Shown here piece by piece: positions 26,006 through 35,633 of a stretch of 64,000 nucleotides of DNA; position 1 is the stretch's first letter; each line of letters opens with the position of its first letter. Under the pieces are notes generated by a model, which saw only the letters and a list, made by a program, of their open reading frames with translations, was not told the DNA's origin and ran no database searches. The position numbers were made by a program, and so were the translations under genes. This stretch comes from Fusibacter_C sp942493125 (GTDB taxonomy: Bacteria > Bacillota > Clostridia > Peptostreptococcales > Acidaminobacteraceae), in NCBI GenBank assembly GCA_942493125.1, contig OW818667.1:1-64000 (forward strand). Direction: 5' to 3'.

Positions 26006-26785
26006 TCAAGGCTGGTCATAGTAAACCAAATCTTTATAATAGTAACGCGTTGGTATTTTTTCATCTTTAAAAAGTTCCGACATTGCCTTCATAAGCATGG
26101 TTTCATCGGGTGCTTTTGTTTCTTCTGTCATAATATTCGTGAGGTTTTGAATGATATTGAGTTCTGTTTCACTATCTTTATCAATCCAAGGGCGCGTTAA
26201 TACAAATAAGTCTTCAGTATAGCCCAAATCACTCATTTTTTTAACGACAATTGCTTGCTGTGCATCGTAATCAGTACTTGAAACAATGGCAAAATCTATG
26301 AAGCCGTCATTAAGAGCTTGTAGGCGTTCTGAAGTTTCGGAGTAAGAAATTGTCGCATATTTTGCACCATGAAGCAAATAAAATGAAAGAGTTTCATCGA
26401 AAACGCCTATTTGAGGGCGATTAACTTCACCTACTTGTTTCGTAATTAAATAATAATCAGTAGGCAAACCCAAAATCGCCTTTCCCTTGGGTAAATCTGC
26501 AAACTGCTCAAGGTAGGCAAAAACGTTGATGCTATAAGCATCAACCGTGCCACTATAAACAGCTTTCATTAAGTCAGACTCGTTTTCATAGATGTCTAGT
26601 ATGACTTCGGTATTTACTTTCGTCGAGAGTGCCTTATAATGTTCAAAACGTTTTGCATGGGCCTTCGTAATTGCGATTGTGAATGGCACATCGGCTTTTT
26701 TTTGATCGCTAAGCGTAAGCGCTATTGCCGTTGTGCTGATGATGATGACGATGAGTAACAGTACCAATGTTTTAGATGCTTTCAT
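26006..26785 (-). CDS. Orphan periplasmic solute-binding-like protein
   Basis: 259 residues. N-terminal hydrophobic segment (about 6-24) acts as signal or anchor; no lipobox Cys. The rest follows the type-2 substrate-binding fold: a YENESDLMKAVYSGTVDAYSINVFAYLEQF stretch (in parts, about 66-95) like the gene-product region that scans for the bound ligand, then RPQIGVFDE and LQALNDGFIDFAIVSSTDY. Ligand unknown; no ABC permease or ATPase is adjacent, so it may serve a distant transporter or act as a sensor. Confidence 0.65.
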   Translation of the reverse strand: MKASKTLVLLLIVIIISTTAIALTLSDQKKADVPFTIAITKAHAKRFEHYKALSTKVNTEVILDIYENESDLMKAVYSGTVDAYSINVFAYLEQFADLPKGKAILGLPTDYYLITKQVGEVNRPQIGVFDETLSFYLLHGAKYATISYSETSERLQALNDGFIDFAIVSSTDYDAQQAIVVKKMSDLGYTEDLFVLTRPWIDKDSETELNIIQNLTNIMTEETKAPDETMLMKAMSELFKDEKIPTRYYYKDLVYYDQP

Positions 26786-26820
26786 TTTAACCTCGCAAAT
26801 TCTATAAAGAATAGGCCAAT

Positions 26821-28578
26821 TTAGTGTTTTTCAAGTCGTTTGATCACATCGTAATCAGGTGTTACAAAAAGTGTTTTATTGCCTACATAGATTACCATGC
26901 CCGGTTTGGAGCCATTTGGTTTAGATACGTTCTTCACAAGCGTATAGTCGACTGGCACATTACTCGAATCTTTTGCCTTTGAATAAAAGGCAGCGATCAT
27001 TGCAGCTTCGAAAAGCGTCTGTTCAGATGGTACGTCACCACCTGTTCGAATGATGACATGTGAACCCGGTATATCTTTTGTATGAAGCCAAATATCTTTG
27101 TTGGATGCAAGTTTTGTCGTCAAATGGTCATTTTGAAGGCTGCTTTTACCCACCAGTATTTCTAAGCCATCTGTTGATATATACGTCCTAAAAGTTTGTT
27201 TGGCAACTTTGTGTCCTTTTTTCGTGATCTTGCCTTTGATGTAGCCTTGGGAAACGAGTTCATCGCGAATTTCCTCGACAATTTTTGAATCCTCGCTATT
27301 GTTTAAATGCGTCAAGACGCTTTCCAAATACTCGACATCTACCTTCGTCTCTGCGATGTGCTGATTGAGTTCCAATAAGGCTTTTTTTAGTTTATTATAC
27401 TTTTTAAAATGCACTTGTGCATTTTCTATAGGTTCAAGTCTTGTATCGAGCTCGATTGTCCGCATGATAGGTGGATCCACATAGTAATCGAGTACTTCTA
27501 TACGGTTCATACCCTTGGTGATCAAATAGTTGTTCGCGATGATCAAATCGCCGATGATACGAGACGCATCGGCATTTTCCGCTTCGATGCGCTCAAGTTC
27601 TTGTTTGGCCAGTTTTGTCGTATAGCGTTCGACGCGTTGCGCCAGCGTCTTCTTTAAATACGTCGTGCGTTGATGCATTTTGTTTTCTCTGTTAGAGCGC
27701 GCATAAAAGCGATCGACTGCTTCAGAAAGTGTTGGAAAAGATTGATAAGTCATGGCGGGCGTCATATCCGGTAAATAGTAAACCATTTTCGCCACATTGG
27801 TTTCATCCGTATAGATATAGCCTTTGTGAACAGTTTCAGTTGTACCGTAGGGGTGTTTGATTTTGTCAAATAGGGCTTCAAGTCTAATGTAATCCTCCGG
27901 TACAAGATCCGATATCAAAGTATTTGGCTCACGATTCAAACTTTGACAGATCCATTTTGAGATCACGGGACTAAACCCTTGTATGGATTCATAAAGGCCT
28001 TTATGCAATTTTTGCATATCTGCACGCGCTTTAAGGGCGATGATTACTTCTGAGTTTGGTAAATTAAAATCGATTTTATCTGTGGGTATAAATGTAAAGC
28101 CAAGGCCAGGCAAAATTGTTCTGACACGGCTCATTTCTGGCGTGACGCGTTTGATGCTATCGATGATTGTATAATCTTCTCGAGTGAGAACGATATTCGA
28201 GTGTTTACCCATGATTTCCACGACGAGCTTTTTCATCTCGAATTCGCCAAAGTCGTTTTTCGATTCTATATCGATTACGACTGTGCGCTCAAAGCCCATT
28301 TGTTCGATCGAGTGGATGCGGCCACCAATCAAATGTTTACGCATCAGCATACAGAACATAGGTGGTGCCTGAGGGTTTTCTTTTTTATCTTTTAAAAGAG
28401 TGAAGTAGGGCATCGATGCATCTATTGAGATGAATAGAGAAAAATTGCTTTTTAAGCCCCTGATGCTCATGATGAGTTCATCCTTTTCAGGTTGGTATAT
28501 TTTATCGATACGCCCACCGACCAACAAGGTTTTTAGCTCATCACAGAGGTGGTGAATCAGTAAACCGTCAAATGCCAT
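26821..28578 (-). CDS. rqcH: NFACT-family ribosome quality control protein RqcH
   Basis: 585 residues; start ATG 28578 with GGAGG in place; the ATG at 28590 lies inside that site. N-terminal NFACT-N domain (MAFDGLLIHHL), long coiled-coil middle (about 270-430), and NFACT-R domain with DIWLHTKDIPGSHVII (about 492-507) and a YTLVKNVSKPNGSKPG region. In Bacillus RqcH adds C-terminal alanine tails to stalled nascent chains on 50S subunits. Older annotations call it fibronectin-binding protein. Divergent from yicC. Confidence 0.93.
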   Translation of the reverse strand: MAFDGLLIHHLCDELKTLLVGGRIDKIYQPEKDELIMSIRGLKSNFSLFISIDASMPYFTLLKDKKENPQAPPMFCMLMRKHLIGGRIHSIEQMGFERTVVIDIESKNDFGEFEMKKLVVEIMGKHSNIVLTREDYTIIDSIKRVTPEMSRVRTILPGLGFTFIPTDKIDFNLPNSEVIIALKARADMQKLHKGLYESIQGFSPVISKWICQSLNREPNTLISDLVPEDYIRLEALFDKIKHPYGTTETVHKGYIYTDETNVAKMVYYLPDMTPAMTYQSFPTLSEAVDRFYARSNRENKMHQRTTYLKKTLAQRVERYTTKLAKQELERIEAENADASRIIGDLIIANNYLITKGMNRIEVLDYYVDPPIMRTIELDTRLEPIENAQVHFKKYNKLKKALLELNQHIAETKVDVEYLESVLTHLNNSEDSKIVEEIRDELVSQGYIKGKITKKGHKVAKQTFRTYISTDGLEILVGKSSLQNDHLTTKLASNKDIWLHTKDIPGSHVIIRTGGDVPSEQTLFEAAMIAAFYSKAKDSSNVPVDYTLVKNVSKPNGSKPGMVIYVGNKTLFVTPDYDVIKRLEKH

Positions 28579-28645
28579 AAGGGCCTCCATTTCAAAAGTA
28601 TTTTATGTAAAAGTATAACACTAAATGCATCATTCATCAATTCGC

Positions 28646-28675
28646 TTGAATAAAAGAAATATTGTGTGTTATAAT
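28646..28675 (+). promoter_or_regulatory. yicC operon promoter
   Basis: TTGAAT (28646-28651), 18-base spacer, TATAAT (28670-28675) with an extended TGT in front. Confidence 0.65.
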
Positions 28676-28713
28676 TTAATGATGTATGGAAATTGCAAGT
28701 AATGGAGGTAAAC

Positions 28714-29598
28714 ATGATTTATAGCATGACGGGCTTCGGCCGAGGCGAATTTGGCAATGAAGCATTTGACGTGACATTGGAGATCAAATCAGTCAACAAC
28801 AGATACTGTGATATTATAATAAAAATGCCGAAAAAACTCAATGTCTTTGAAGATCGAATTAAAAATCGTATCAAGTCAAAGTTGTCACGCGGACGCATCG
28901 AAGTCTACATCAATCTTGAAGAAAAAGCTTTTGACAATTATGAAGTACTTCCAAATTTTGAAATACTAGATAAGTACGTAAAAGTCTATAAAGAGATTCA
29001 ATCGAGATACAACATCAAAGATGAACTGAGTTTATCTATGCTGACGCGCATACAGGAAGGTATCAACGTCTCTTATCTCGAACGCGGTGAAGAAGATTTT
29101 TGGCATGCTATCGAGCCGGCACTGGATATGGCTCTTGAGCGCATAGAAGAAATGAGAGCACTTGAAGGGTTACAACTCAAAAATGACATTTTACTAAAAG
29201 TAACTAGTATTAAGAACACGCTCACTCAAATCGAAGTGCACACTCCAAGGATTATAGAGAACTACCGAGCTAAAATCAGAGAACGCATCTCGGACCTTTT
29301 GCTCGATATGAATGCTGAGCTTGACGAAATCAGATTGGCAAATGAAATTGCCATCTATGCGGATAAAACGAATATCAACGAAGAAATCGTCAGAATCTAC
29401 TCGCATTTAGATCAAATCGATACGATTCTCATGGATACTGAGCCTGTTGGCAGAAAGCTTGATTTCCTCGTACAAGAACTCAACCGTGAAATCAATACCA
29501 TCGGATCTAAATCACCGGATATTGATATCTCTAACCTTGTTATCGGGCTTAAAAGCGATATCGAACAAATTCGTGAACAAATTCAAAACATTGAGTAA
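28714..29598 (+). CDS. yicC: YicC family endoribonuclease
   Basis: 294 residues from ATG 28714 (GGAGG upstream). N-terminal MIYSMTGFGRGE is the family signature; SVNNRY and the C-terminal DUF1732 domain with LDFLVQELNREINTIGSKS (about 250-268) are present. YicC proteins are endoribonucleases. In Clostridia this gene normally precedes remA (DUF370) and gmk; here gmk follows 10 bases later with no remA. Confidence 0.93.
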   Translation: MIYSMTGFGRGEFGNEAFDVTLEIKSVNNRYCDIIIKMPKKLNVFEDRIKNRIKSKLSRGRIEVYINLEEKAFDNYEVLPNFEILDKYVKVYKEIQSRYNIKDELSLSMLTRIQEGINVSYLERGEEDFWHAIEPALDMALERIEEMRALEGLQLKNDILLKVTSIKNTLTQIEVHTPRIIENYRAKIRERISDLLLDMNAELDEIRLANEIAIYADKTNINEEIVRIYSHLDQIDTILMDTEPVGRKLDFLVQELNREINTIGSKSPDIDISNLVIGLKSDIEQIREQIQNIE

Positions 29599-29608
29599 GG
29601 GAGTTCTT

Positions 29609-30223
29609 ATGATTCACAAGGGTTTACTAATTATCGTCTCTGGGCCATCTGGTGCAGGTAAAGGTACGATTTGTAAAGAATTGATTAACAGGGATGATAG
29701 TATTGTAGTTTCAGTATCAGCAACGACTCGAAAACCTCGAAATGGTGAAGTGGATGGCGAGAGTTATCATTTCCTCGATCGAGATGGTTTCGAATCCCTT
29801 ATAAAAGAAGACGGATTTTTGGAACACGCCTGTGTTTATGACAATTATTATGGTACGCCAAAAAAATTCGTCATCGAACAAATCACATCGGGTAAAAATG
29901 TTTTGTTAGAAATAGACATTCAAGGTGCGCTACAGGTTAAAAAGAAATACCCAGAGGGCATTTTCGTATTTGTATTGCCACCATCTATGCAAACGCTCAA
30001 AGAGCGTATTGTCGGCCGTGGCTCTGAAACGCCAGAAAGTCTTGAAATGAGATTGTCCAGCGCGTATAGTGAGATTGAACTCATAAAGAACTACGATTAT
30101 TTTATTGTCAATGATACAGTGTGTCATGCTACTGATATTTTACAGGCGATCATCACTGCGGAAAAATGCCGCGTGAATGCCGACATTGCGGATATTGTCC
30201 GAAGATTTAAGGAGGAGAAATAA
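29609..30223 (+). CDS. gmk: Guanylate kinase
   Basis: 204 residues from ATG 29609 (AAGGGAG upstream); the longer frame from 29447 lies inside yicC. P-loop SGPSGAGKGT (about 10-19), TTRKPRNGEVDGESYHF (about 38-54), and EIDIQGALQVKK (about 101-112). Phosphorylates GMP to GDP. Its stop is immediately followed by the rpoZ start. Confidence 0.96.
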   Translation: MIHKGLLIIVSGPSGAGKGTICKELINRDDSIVVSVSATTRKPRNGEVDGESYHFLDRDGFESLIKEDGFLEHACVYDNYYGTPKKFVIEQITSGKNVLLEIDIQGALQVKKKYPEGIFVFVLPPSMQTLKERIVGRGSETPESLEMRLSSAYSEIELIKNYDYFIVNDTVCHATDILQAIITAEKCRVNADIADIVRRFKEEK

Positions 30224-30436
30224 ATGTTAAAACCATCAATTGATGAACTAATTGAAAAAGTTGGGAACCGTTATGCACTATGTATCGTCGCTGCAAAGCG
30301 TGCAAGATTCATTATCAATGGCGATGACGATTCAATCAACTTCGACGTAGAAAAACCATTGTCGATCGCGATTGCAGAAATCATGAACGACGAAGTGAAA
30401 GTAAACATTCCTGAACCGCCTCAAGATCGTATTTAA
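30224..30436 (+). CDS. rpoZ: RNA polymerase omega subunit
   Basis: 70 residues, starting right after the gmk stop, with AAGGAGG in the end of gmk. Motif RYALCIVAAKRAR (about 17-29) and KPLSIAIAEI are typical of RpoZ. Assists core polymerase assembly. The C-terminus ends in PEPPQDRI. Confidence 0.92.
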   Translation: MLKPSIDELIEKVGNRYALCIVAAKRARFIINGDDDSINFDVEKPLSIAIAEIMNDEVKVNIPEPPQDRI

Positions 30437-30451
30437 GGAAAGGACGCGCCC

Positions 30452-31645
30452 ATGTTAACTGGAAAGAACATAGTCGTTGGCGTAACTGGAGGCATCGCAG
30501 CCTATAAAGCTGCCGATGTTGTCAGCCGGCTTAAAAAGCTTGGCGCAAATGTCTACGTCATCATGACGGAGCACAGCACTAAATTTGTACAGCCATTAAC
30601 TTTCCAATCGTTATCGCAAAATTATGTGGTAACTGATATGTTCGAAGATCCCAAAACGTGGGACGTCGAGCATATCGCTTTGGCGAAACGCGCTGATTTG
30701 TTTCTCATCGTACCAGCCACTGCAAATATCATTGGCAAGGTCGCTAACGGCATTGCAGATGATTTTTTAACCACGACAATCATGGCCACTGTTGCACCCG
30801 TGTATTTTGCGCTTGCCATGAACACGAAGATGTTCGAAAATGCCATCATGCAGGATAACGTTAAAAAGTTGGAGCGTTATGGTTATCAGATGATCATGCC
30901 TGGTTCAGGGAGACTCGCTTGCGGAGATGTAGGCGCAGGTAAACTCGCCGATCCAGAATGTATCGTCGCAACCGTTTTGGACCACTTTAGTACAGAAAAA
31001 CGTTTTATAGGCAAAAAAATACTCATCACGGCTGGTCCTACAAGAGAAGCATTGGATCCCGTGCGATATATCACGAACCATTCGAGTGGAAAAATGGGCT
31101 ATGCCATCGCAGAGGCAGCAGTTGCTGAAGGTGCGCAGGTTATTCTCATAAGTGGGCCTACAAATCTTGCGCCACCAAATGGGGTCACATTCATACCCGT
31201 CATTTCCACAAAAGACATGTTTGATGCGGTCATGAACAATCTAGAAGTCGACGTCGTCATAAAAGCGGCGGCGCCTGCGGATTACAAGCCAGTATCCTAT
31301 AGTCTTGAAAAGATCAAAAAAAGCGATGCGATATTGACGATGGATTTTGATAAAAATCCAGATATCTTAAAACGGGTTGGTGAGCTTAAAACAAATCAGA
31401 TATTGGTTGGTTTTGCCGCTGAAACACATGAAGTCGAAGCCTATGCAAAAAAGAAATTGAACGAGAAAAATCTCGATTTTATCGTTGCCAATGACGTGAC
31501 GGCAGAAGGCGCTGGCTTCAATGGAGACACGAACATCGTTACAATCTTTGATAAAGACGGTGGCAGTACCTCTTATGATTGTATGGAAAAGTCGGAAGTT
31601 GCACGTGTGATTCTCGATAAAGTTTTTGAGAAATTAAAACCCTAG
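30452..31645 (+). CDS. coaBC: Bifunctional phosphopantothenoylcysteine decarboxylase / synthetase
   Basis: 397 residues. N-terminal flavoprotein CoaC part: GVTGGIAAYKA (about 10-20), the AMNTKMFEN motif (about 121-129), and the CoaC Cys in GRLACGDVGAGK (about 152-163). C-terminal CoaB part starts near 187 with ILITAGPTREALDPVRYITNHSSGKMG (in parts) and has AAPADYKP and KKSDAILTMDFDKNPDI. Two steps in coenzyme A synthesis; coaD lies at 47974. Confidence 0.96.
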   Translation: MLTGKNIVVGVTGGIAAYKAADVVSRLKKLGANVYVIMTEHSTKFVQPLTFQSLSQNYVVTDMFEDPKTWDVEHIALAKRADLFLIVPATANIIGKVANGIADDFLTTTIMATVAPVYFALAMNTKMFENAIMQDNVKKLERYGYQMIMPGSGRLACGDVGAGKLADPECIVATVLDHFSTEKRFIGKKILITAGPTREALDPVRYITNHSSGKMGYAIAEAAVAEGAQVILISGPTNLAPPNGVTFIPVISTKDMFDAVMNNLEVDVVIKAAAPADYKPVSYSLEKIKKSDAILTMDFDKNPDILKRVGELKTNQILVGFAAETHEVEAYAKKKLNEKNLDFIVANDVTAEGAGFNGDTNIVTIFDKDGGSTSYDCMEKSEVARVILDKVFEKLKP

Positions 31646-31670
31646 ACTGACAAAACAGCCTAGGGTTTTC
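31636..31670 (+). terminator. Hairpin after coaBC
   Basis: AAAACCCTAG pairs with CTAGGGTTTT; it overlaps the coaBC stop. The T-run is short (TTTTC), so some read-through into priA is likely. Confidence 0.7.
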
Positions 31671-31687
31671 TAATAAGAGAGGGTAAA

Positions 31688-34126
31688 ATGTTTGCTGAAG
31701 TCATCGTTCTACGAAATGCACAGACTATAGACCGGCCATTTACATACAGTGTTCCATCCAACTTCGAAGATCGCGTCACCAAAGGCGCTCGAGTACTTGT
31801 GCCCTTTGGAACGTCGGGCTATATCGAAGGCATCGTCATGTCTACAAGTGACGTACATGCACATGATGAAGGCATGACCATCAAAAACATCCATTACGTT
31901 TTTAAAGATGGTCTTTATCTCTCAGATATGGATTTGGAATGCGCTGATTATATCAGGCAGGAAACGCTCTGTACTTACAGTGAAGCAATGAGCCTGTTTT
32001 TACCTTCAGGAACCATGGTAAAGCAAATTAAAACGTACCAAATAAACGAACAGTTTGAAAATGTGGCGTTGATCAAGAAGAATGAACGCGTCGTTTTAGA
32101 TGCCCTTCAAACGGGGCCGTTAGATTATGATCGGCTATGCATTGAACTGAAAGAGACGACAAAAAACACTGCGCTCAATCGACTTTTGGCAATAGGCGCT
32201 ATCGAGCTCGAATACAGCTATGAACAAAATGTGAAAGATCGAACTGTGGAATGGCTCGTAGTTTGTGGCGACATTCTCACTTATAAAGCGCAAATACCGA
32301 AAAATCATACGGCTAAGCATAAATTAGCGGGTTATCTCATAGAAAATCCTGTCGTCAAGCGACTTGATGTACAGGAGTCGTTAAAGGTTCCGAAAAGTGT
32401 TATCGATGGCTTTATAGAAGCGGGTCTCATTCAAATTCATGAAAAAGATGACATTAGAATGCCAATTTTCATGAAGAGCTTTGAAGATAAGAGCCAAGTT
32501 GTGTTAAATGAGGCGCAGCAAGCTGTTTATGACCGTATTATAGGCGATTTTGAAACGGACCAAAGTGACGATTTTCTCATTCATGGCATCACAGGCAGTG
32601 GCAAGACAGAAGTCTATGCGCAGCTCATCGAGCACGTGATATCAAAAGGTAAAAAAGCCATCTTAGTTGTGCCTGAAATCTCACTTACACCTCAAATCGT
32701 CGCACGGTTTGCCAGTCGTTTTGGTGAAGCGCGCATTGCACTCATCCATTCCAAAATATCGCAAGGTGAAAAACACGATCAGTGGAAGGGCATAAGACGA
32801 GGGGATTATGACATCATCATCGGTGCGCGTTCAGCTGTCTTTGCGCCAACGGACGACATCGGTATCATCATCATAGACGAATGCCATGAAACATCCTTTA
32901 GATCTGAAAAAAGGCCGAGATACAACACATATGATGTCGCTAAATATAGAATGCGTCTCTTAAAAGGATTTGTCGTTGCGGGTTCAGCAACGCCATCCAT
33001 CAAGGACTACTTCGAAGCGCAAAGAGGTATGCGTACACTTCTAAAATTGGATTCGCGTTTCAACAACTTGGACCTTCCAGAAATAGAAGTCGTCGACATG
33101 CGTCAAGAGCTCTTAAATGGCAATCGTTCAATTTTAAGTCAGAAGTTGCACAATGCAATATCTGAGCGATTAGATAAAAATGAACAGATCATCATATTTC
33201 TCAATCGCAAAGGACATTCGACGTTTGTATCCTGTAGATCTTGTGGATTTACTCTTGCATGCCCCAATTGCGATGTCACCCTAACGTATTTCAAAGGAGA
33301 AAAATCAGTCAAATGCAACTATTGCAGTTATGAAACATACGTGCCAAAACTGTGTCCAAAATGCCAAAGCAAGTATTTTAAGTTCTTTGGCGTTGGCACA
33401 GAAAAAGTGGAAGAACAGCTTACAGAATTATTCCCAAAAGCGAGAATCGCTCGGATGGACCGGACGACAACCAGTAAAAAAGGGAGTCTTGAACGCATTA
33501 TATCGGATGTCGAAGCGGAAGAGACAGATATACTGATTGGGACACAAATGGTGGCAAAAGGGCTCGATTTTAAGAAAGTGACACTAATAGGTATCCTTTC
33601 TGCCGATTTATTGCTCAACTTACCCCAATATCAGGCGTCTGAAAGGGCATATCAACTGTTCAACCAGGTTGCTGGCCGTTCTGGCAGGGGTAAGAAGAAG
33701 GGAGAGGTCATCCTTCAAACCTACGTCCCCGATCACTATGCGCTCAATCAAGCGGATTATGAATCCTTCTATGACCATGAGATTAAATATAGGGAAGCGC
33801 TGAGATATCCACCATTTTATCACATGATCAACCTCGTTTTCACGTCTGCACGCTCAGAAGAGGCTGCCACATATGCACATAAGAGTTTTGACTTTATTTC
33901 CAAGAAAATGTTAAAGAAAGATTTACAAAATGGGGTTGAAATTTACCCCGCAAATCCTGCATTATTGAAGAAGATAGACAACGTTTATAGATGGCAGATC
34001 ATCATAAAATCAAAGCCTGAAGTTTACTCAGAGATCAAAGCGGTTTTGAAATTGCTCGAGGATGCATTTGTCGAGGTCAAAGGTTGCAAAATTAATATAG
34101 ATTTAGATGCGACAAATATATTATAA
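31688..34126 (+). CDS. priA: Primosomal replication helicase PriA
   Basis: 812 residues, ATG with AGAGGG upstream. DNA-binding N-terminal domain, Walker A GITGSGKTEVY (about 300-310), motif II reads DECH rather than the usual DEEH (about 398), and two zinc sites are visible in CRSCGFTLACPNC and CNYC...CPKC (about 518-562). Restarts stalled replication forks. Followed by def and fmt as in most Firmicutes. Confidence 0.96.
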   Translation: MFAEVIVLRNAQTIDRPFTYSVPSNFEDRVTKGARVLVPFGTSGYIEGIVMSTSDVHAHDEGMTIKNIHYVFKDGLYLSDMDLECADYIRQETLCTYSEAMSLFLPSGTMVKQIKTYQINEQFENVALIKKNERVVLDALQTGPLDYDRLCIELKETTKNTALNRLLAIGAIELEYSYEQNVKDRTVEWLVVCGDILTYKAQIPKNHTAKHKLAGYLIENPVVKRLDVQESLKVPKSVIDGFIEAGLIQIHEKDDIRMPIFMKSFEDKSQVVLNEAQQAVYDRIIGDFETDQSDDFLIHGITGSGKTEVYAQLIEHVISKGKKAILVVPEISLTPQIVARFASRFGEARIALIHSKISQGEKHDQWKGIRRGDYDIIIGARSAVFAPTDDIGIIIIDECHETSFRSEKRPRYNTYDVAKYRMRLLKGFVVAGSATPSIKDYFEAQRGMRTLLKLDSRFNNLDLPEIEVVDMRQELLNGNRSILSQKLHNAISERLDKNEQIIIFLNRKGHSTFVSCRSCGFTLACPNCDVTLTYFKGEKSVKCNYCSYETYVPKLCPKCQSKYFKFFGVGTEKVEEQLTELFPKARIARMDRTTTSKKGSLERIISDVEAEETDILIGTQMVAKGLDFKKVTLIGILSADLLLNLPQYQASERAYQLFNQVAGRSGRGKKKGEVILQTYVPDHYALNQADYESFYDHEIKYREALRYPPFYHMINLVFTSARSEEAATYAHKSFDFISKKMLKKDLQNGVEIYPANPALLKKIDNVYRWQIIIKSKPEVYSEIKAVLKLLEDAFVEVKGCKINIDLDATNIL

Positions 34127-34182
34127 TAGATAAGGCATTTGAATAATTACAGACTGGATATGAACCAATTTAGGAGGCATGA

Positions 34183-34647
34183 ATGGCAATCCGATTAATA
34201 AGAACAGATAATGACCCGATTCTAAGGAAAATTGCTAAAGAAGTAACTGTATTTGATGAGAAGCTTCAAATACTGGTTGACGATATGATAGAAACAATGC
34301 ACCACGCTGATGGCGTAGGTCTTGCAGCACCTCAAATAGGCGTGCTGAAACGCGTAATCGTAATCGATTTATATGACGAAGACGGGCCTATGGCTTTGAT
34401 CAACCCAAGATTTATTGAACAAAGTGGTCTTCAAATGGAAGAAGAAGGCTGCCTCAGTTTACCTGGTCGTCATGGCGTTGTTAAAAGACCGCTCTCAGTT
34501 ACTGTTCAGTTTGAAGACGTCGATGGTGACACGTATGAAATCGCTGGTGAAGAGTTACTTGCGAGAGTGCTTTGTCATGAGATTGATCATTTAGACGGCA
34601 TTCTATATATTGATAAACAAGTCGCTGTAGAAGCGATCGCAGAATAA
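34183..34647 (+). CDS. def: Peptide deformylase
   Basis: 154 residues, ATG with AGGAGG. All three PDF motifs are present: GVGLAAPQIG (about 45-54), EGCLSLPG (Cys about 90) and HEIDHLDG (about 132-139). Removes the formyl group from nascent proteins. Stop is 11 bases before fmt. Confidence 0.96.
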   Translation: MAIRLIRTDNDPILRKIAKEVTVFDEKLQILVDDMIETMHHADGVGLAAPQIGVLKRVIVIDLYDEDGPMALINPRFIEQSGLQMEEEGCLSLPGRHGVVKRPLSVTVQFEDVDGDTYEIAGEELLARVLCHEIDHLDGILYIDKQVAVEAIAE

Positions 34648-34658
34648 TCGAGGGTGCG

Positions 34659-35606
34659 ATGAAAATACTATTTATGGGAACGCCAGATTTTGCAGTTAAG
34701 ACATTGCAAGCTTGTATAGAGTCACATGAAGTGGTTGCAGTCTTCACACAGCCTGATAAACCTAAAGGTCGAGGCAACAAGTTGACGCCACCACCGATTA
34801 AAGTAGTGGCTGAAAATCATCATATACCCGTTTTGCAGCCTGATAAAATCAGAAAAGGCGAATGGCCTGAAAGGATTAGAGCCTATGAACCCGATGTGAT
34901 TGTCGTCGTTGCATATGGCCAAATATTATCACAAGAGATTTTAGATATTCCCAAATACGGTTGTATCAACGTACATGCATCCCTTCTGCCAAAGTATAGA
35001 GGGGCAGCTCCGATTAACTGGGCAATCGCGCATGGAGAGATGCAAACGGGTGTTACTACGATGATGATGGATGTAGGTATTGATACTGGCGATATGCTTC
35101 TTAAGACCGAAGTGCCAATCACAAATGATATGGATGCTCAAATGTTACATGATGTCCTTGCACAAGAAGGCGCTTCATTGCTAATTCAAACGCTTGAACG
35201 ACTTGAGATGGGCACTATAATAAGAGAAAAGCAAAATGAAGCGTCATCATGCCATGCACCAATGATGAATAAAGAAATTTCTAAAATCGACTGGCAGATG
35301 ACATCAACTGAGATTCGCAATCGCATTCGTGCCTTTAATCCGTGGCCGATTGCGCATACGAGCTTGGGTGACATTCCGTTGAAGGTTTTTGAAGCATCAA
35401 TTATTGCTTTAGATGAAGCCGTTGAATGGCAAAAAAGTCAAGCAAGTGTTGGAACGATTGTTCATATTGATAAAATTGGAATATATGTTAAGACAGGTGA
35501 TGGTTATATACGCATAGATGTCCTGCAATGGGGAAGCCATAAACGGATGTCGGCACAAGCATTTTTACTTGGATATGACGTAGCAATAGGTACAGAACTG
35601 AAATAA
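34659..35606 (+). CDS. fmt: Methionyl-tRNA formyltransferase
   Basis: 315 residues, starting with MKILFMGTPDFAV; AYGQILSQEIL and the catalytic region NVHASLLPKYRGAAPINWAI (about 106-125, HxSLLP loop) are typical. N-formylates initiator Met-tRNA. Coupled to def in function and position. Confidence 0.96.
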   Translation: MKILFMGTPDFAVKTLQACIESHEVVAVFTQPDKPKGRGNKLTPPPIKVVAENHHIPVLQPDKIRKGEWPERIRAYEPDVIVVVAYGQILSQEILDIPKYGCINVHASLLPKYRGAAPINWAIAHGEMQTGVTTMMMDVGIDTGDMLLKTEVPITNDMDAQMLHDVLAQEGASLLIQTLERLEMGTIIREKQNEASSCHAPMMNKEISKIDWQMTSTEIRNRIRAFNPWPIAHTSLGDIPLKVFEASIIALDEAVEWQKSQASVGTIVHIDKIGIYVKTGDGYIRIDVLQWGSHKRMSAQAFLLGYDVAIGTELK

Positions 35607-35633
35607 TAGTGGCATTACTCAGGAGGTATTGAT

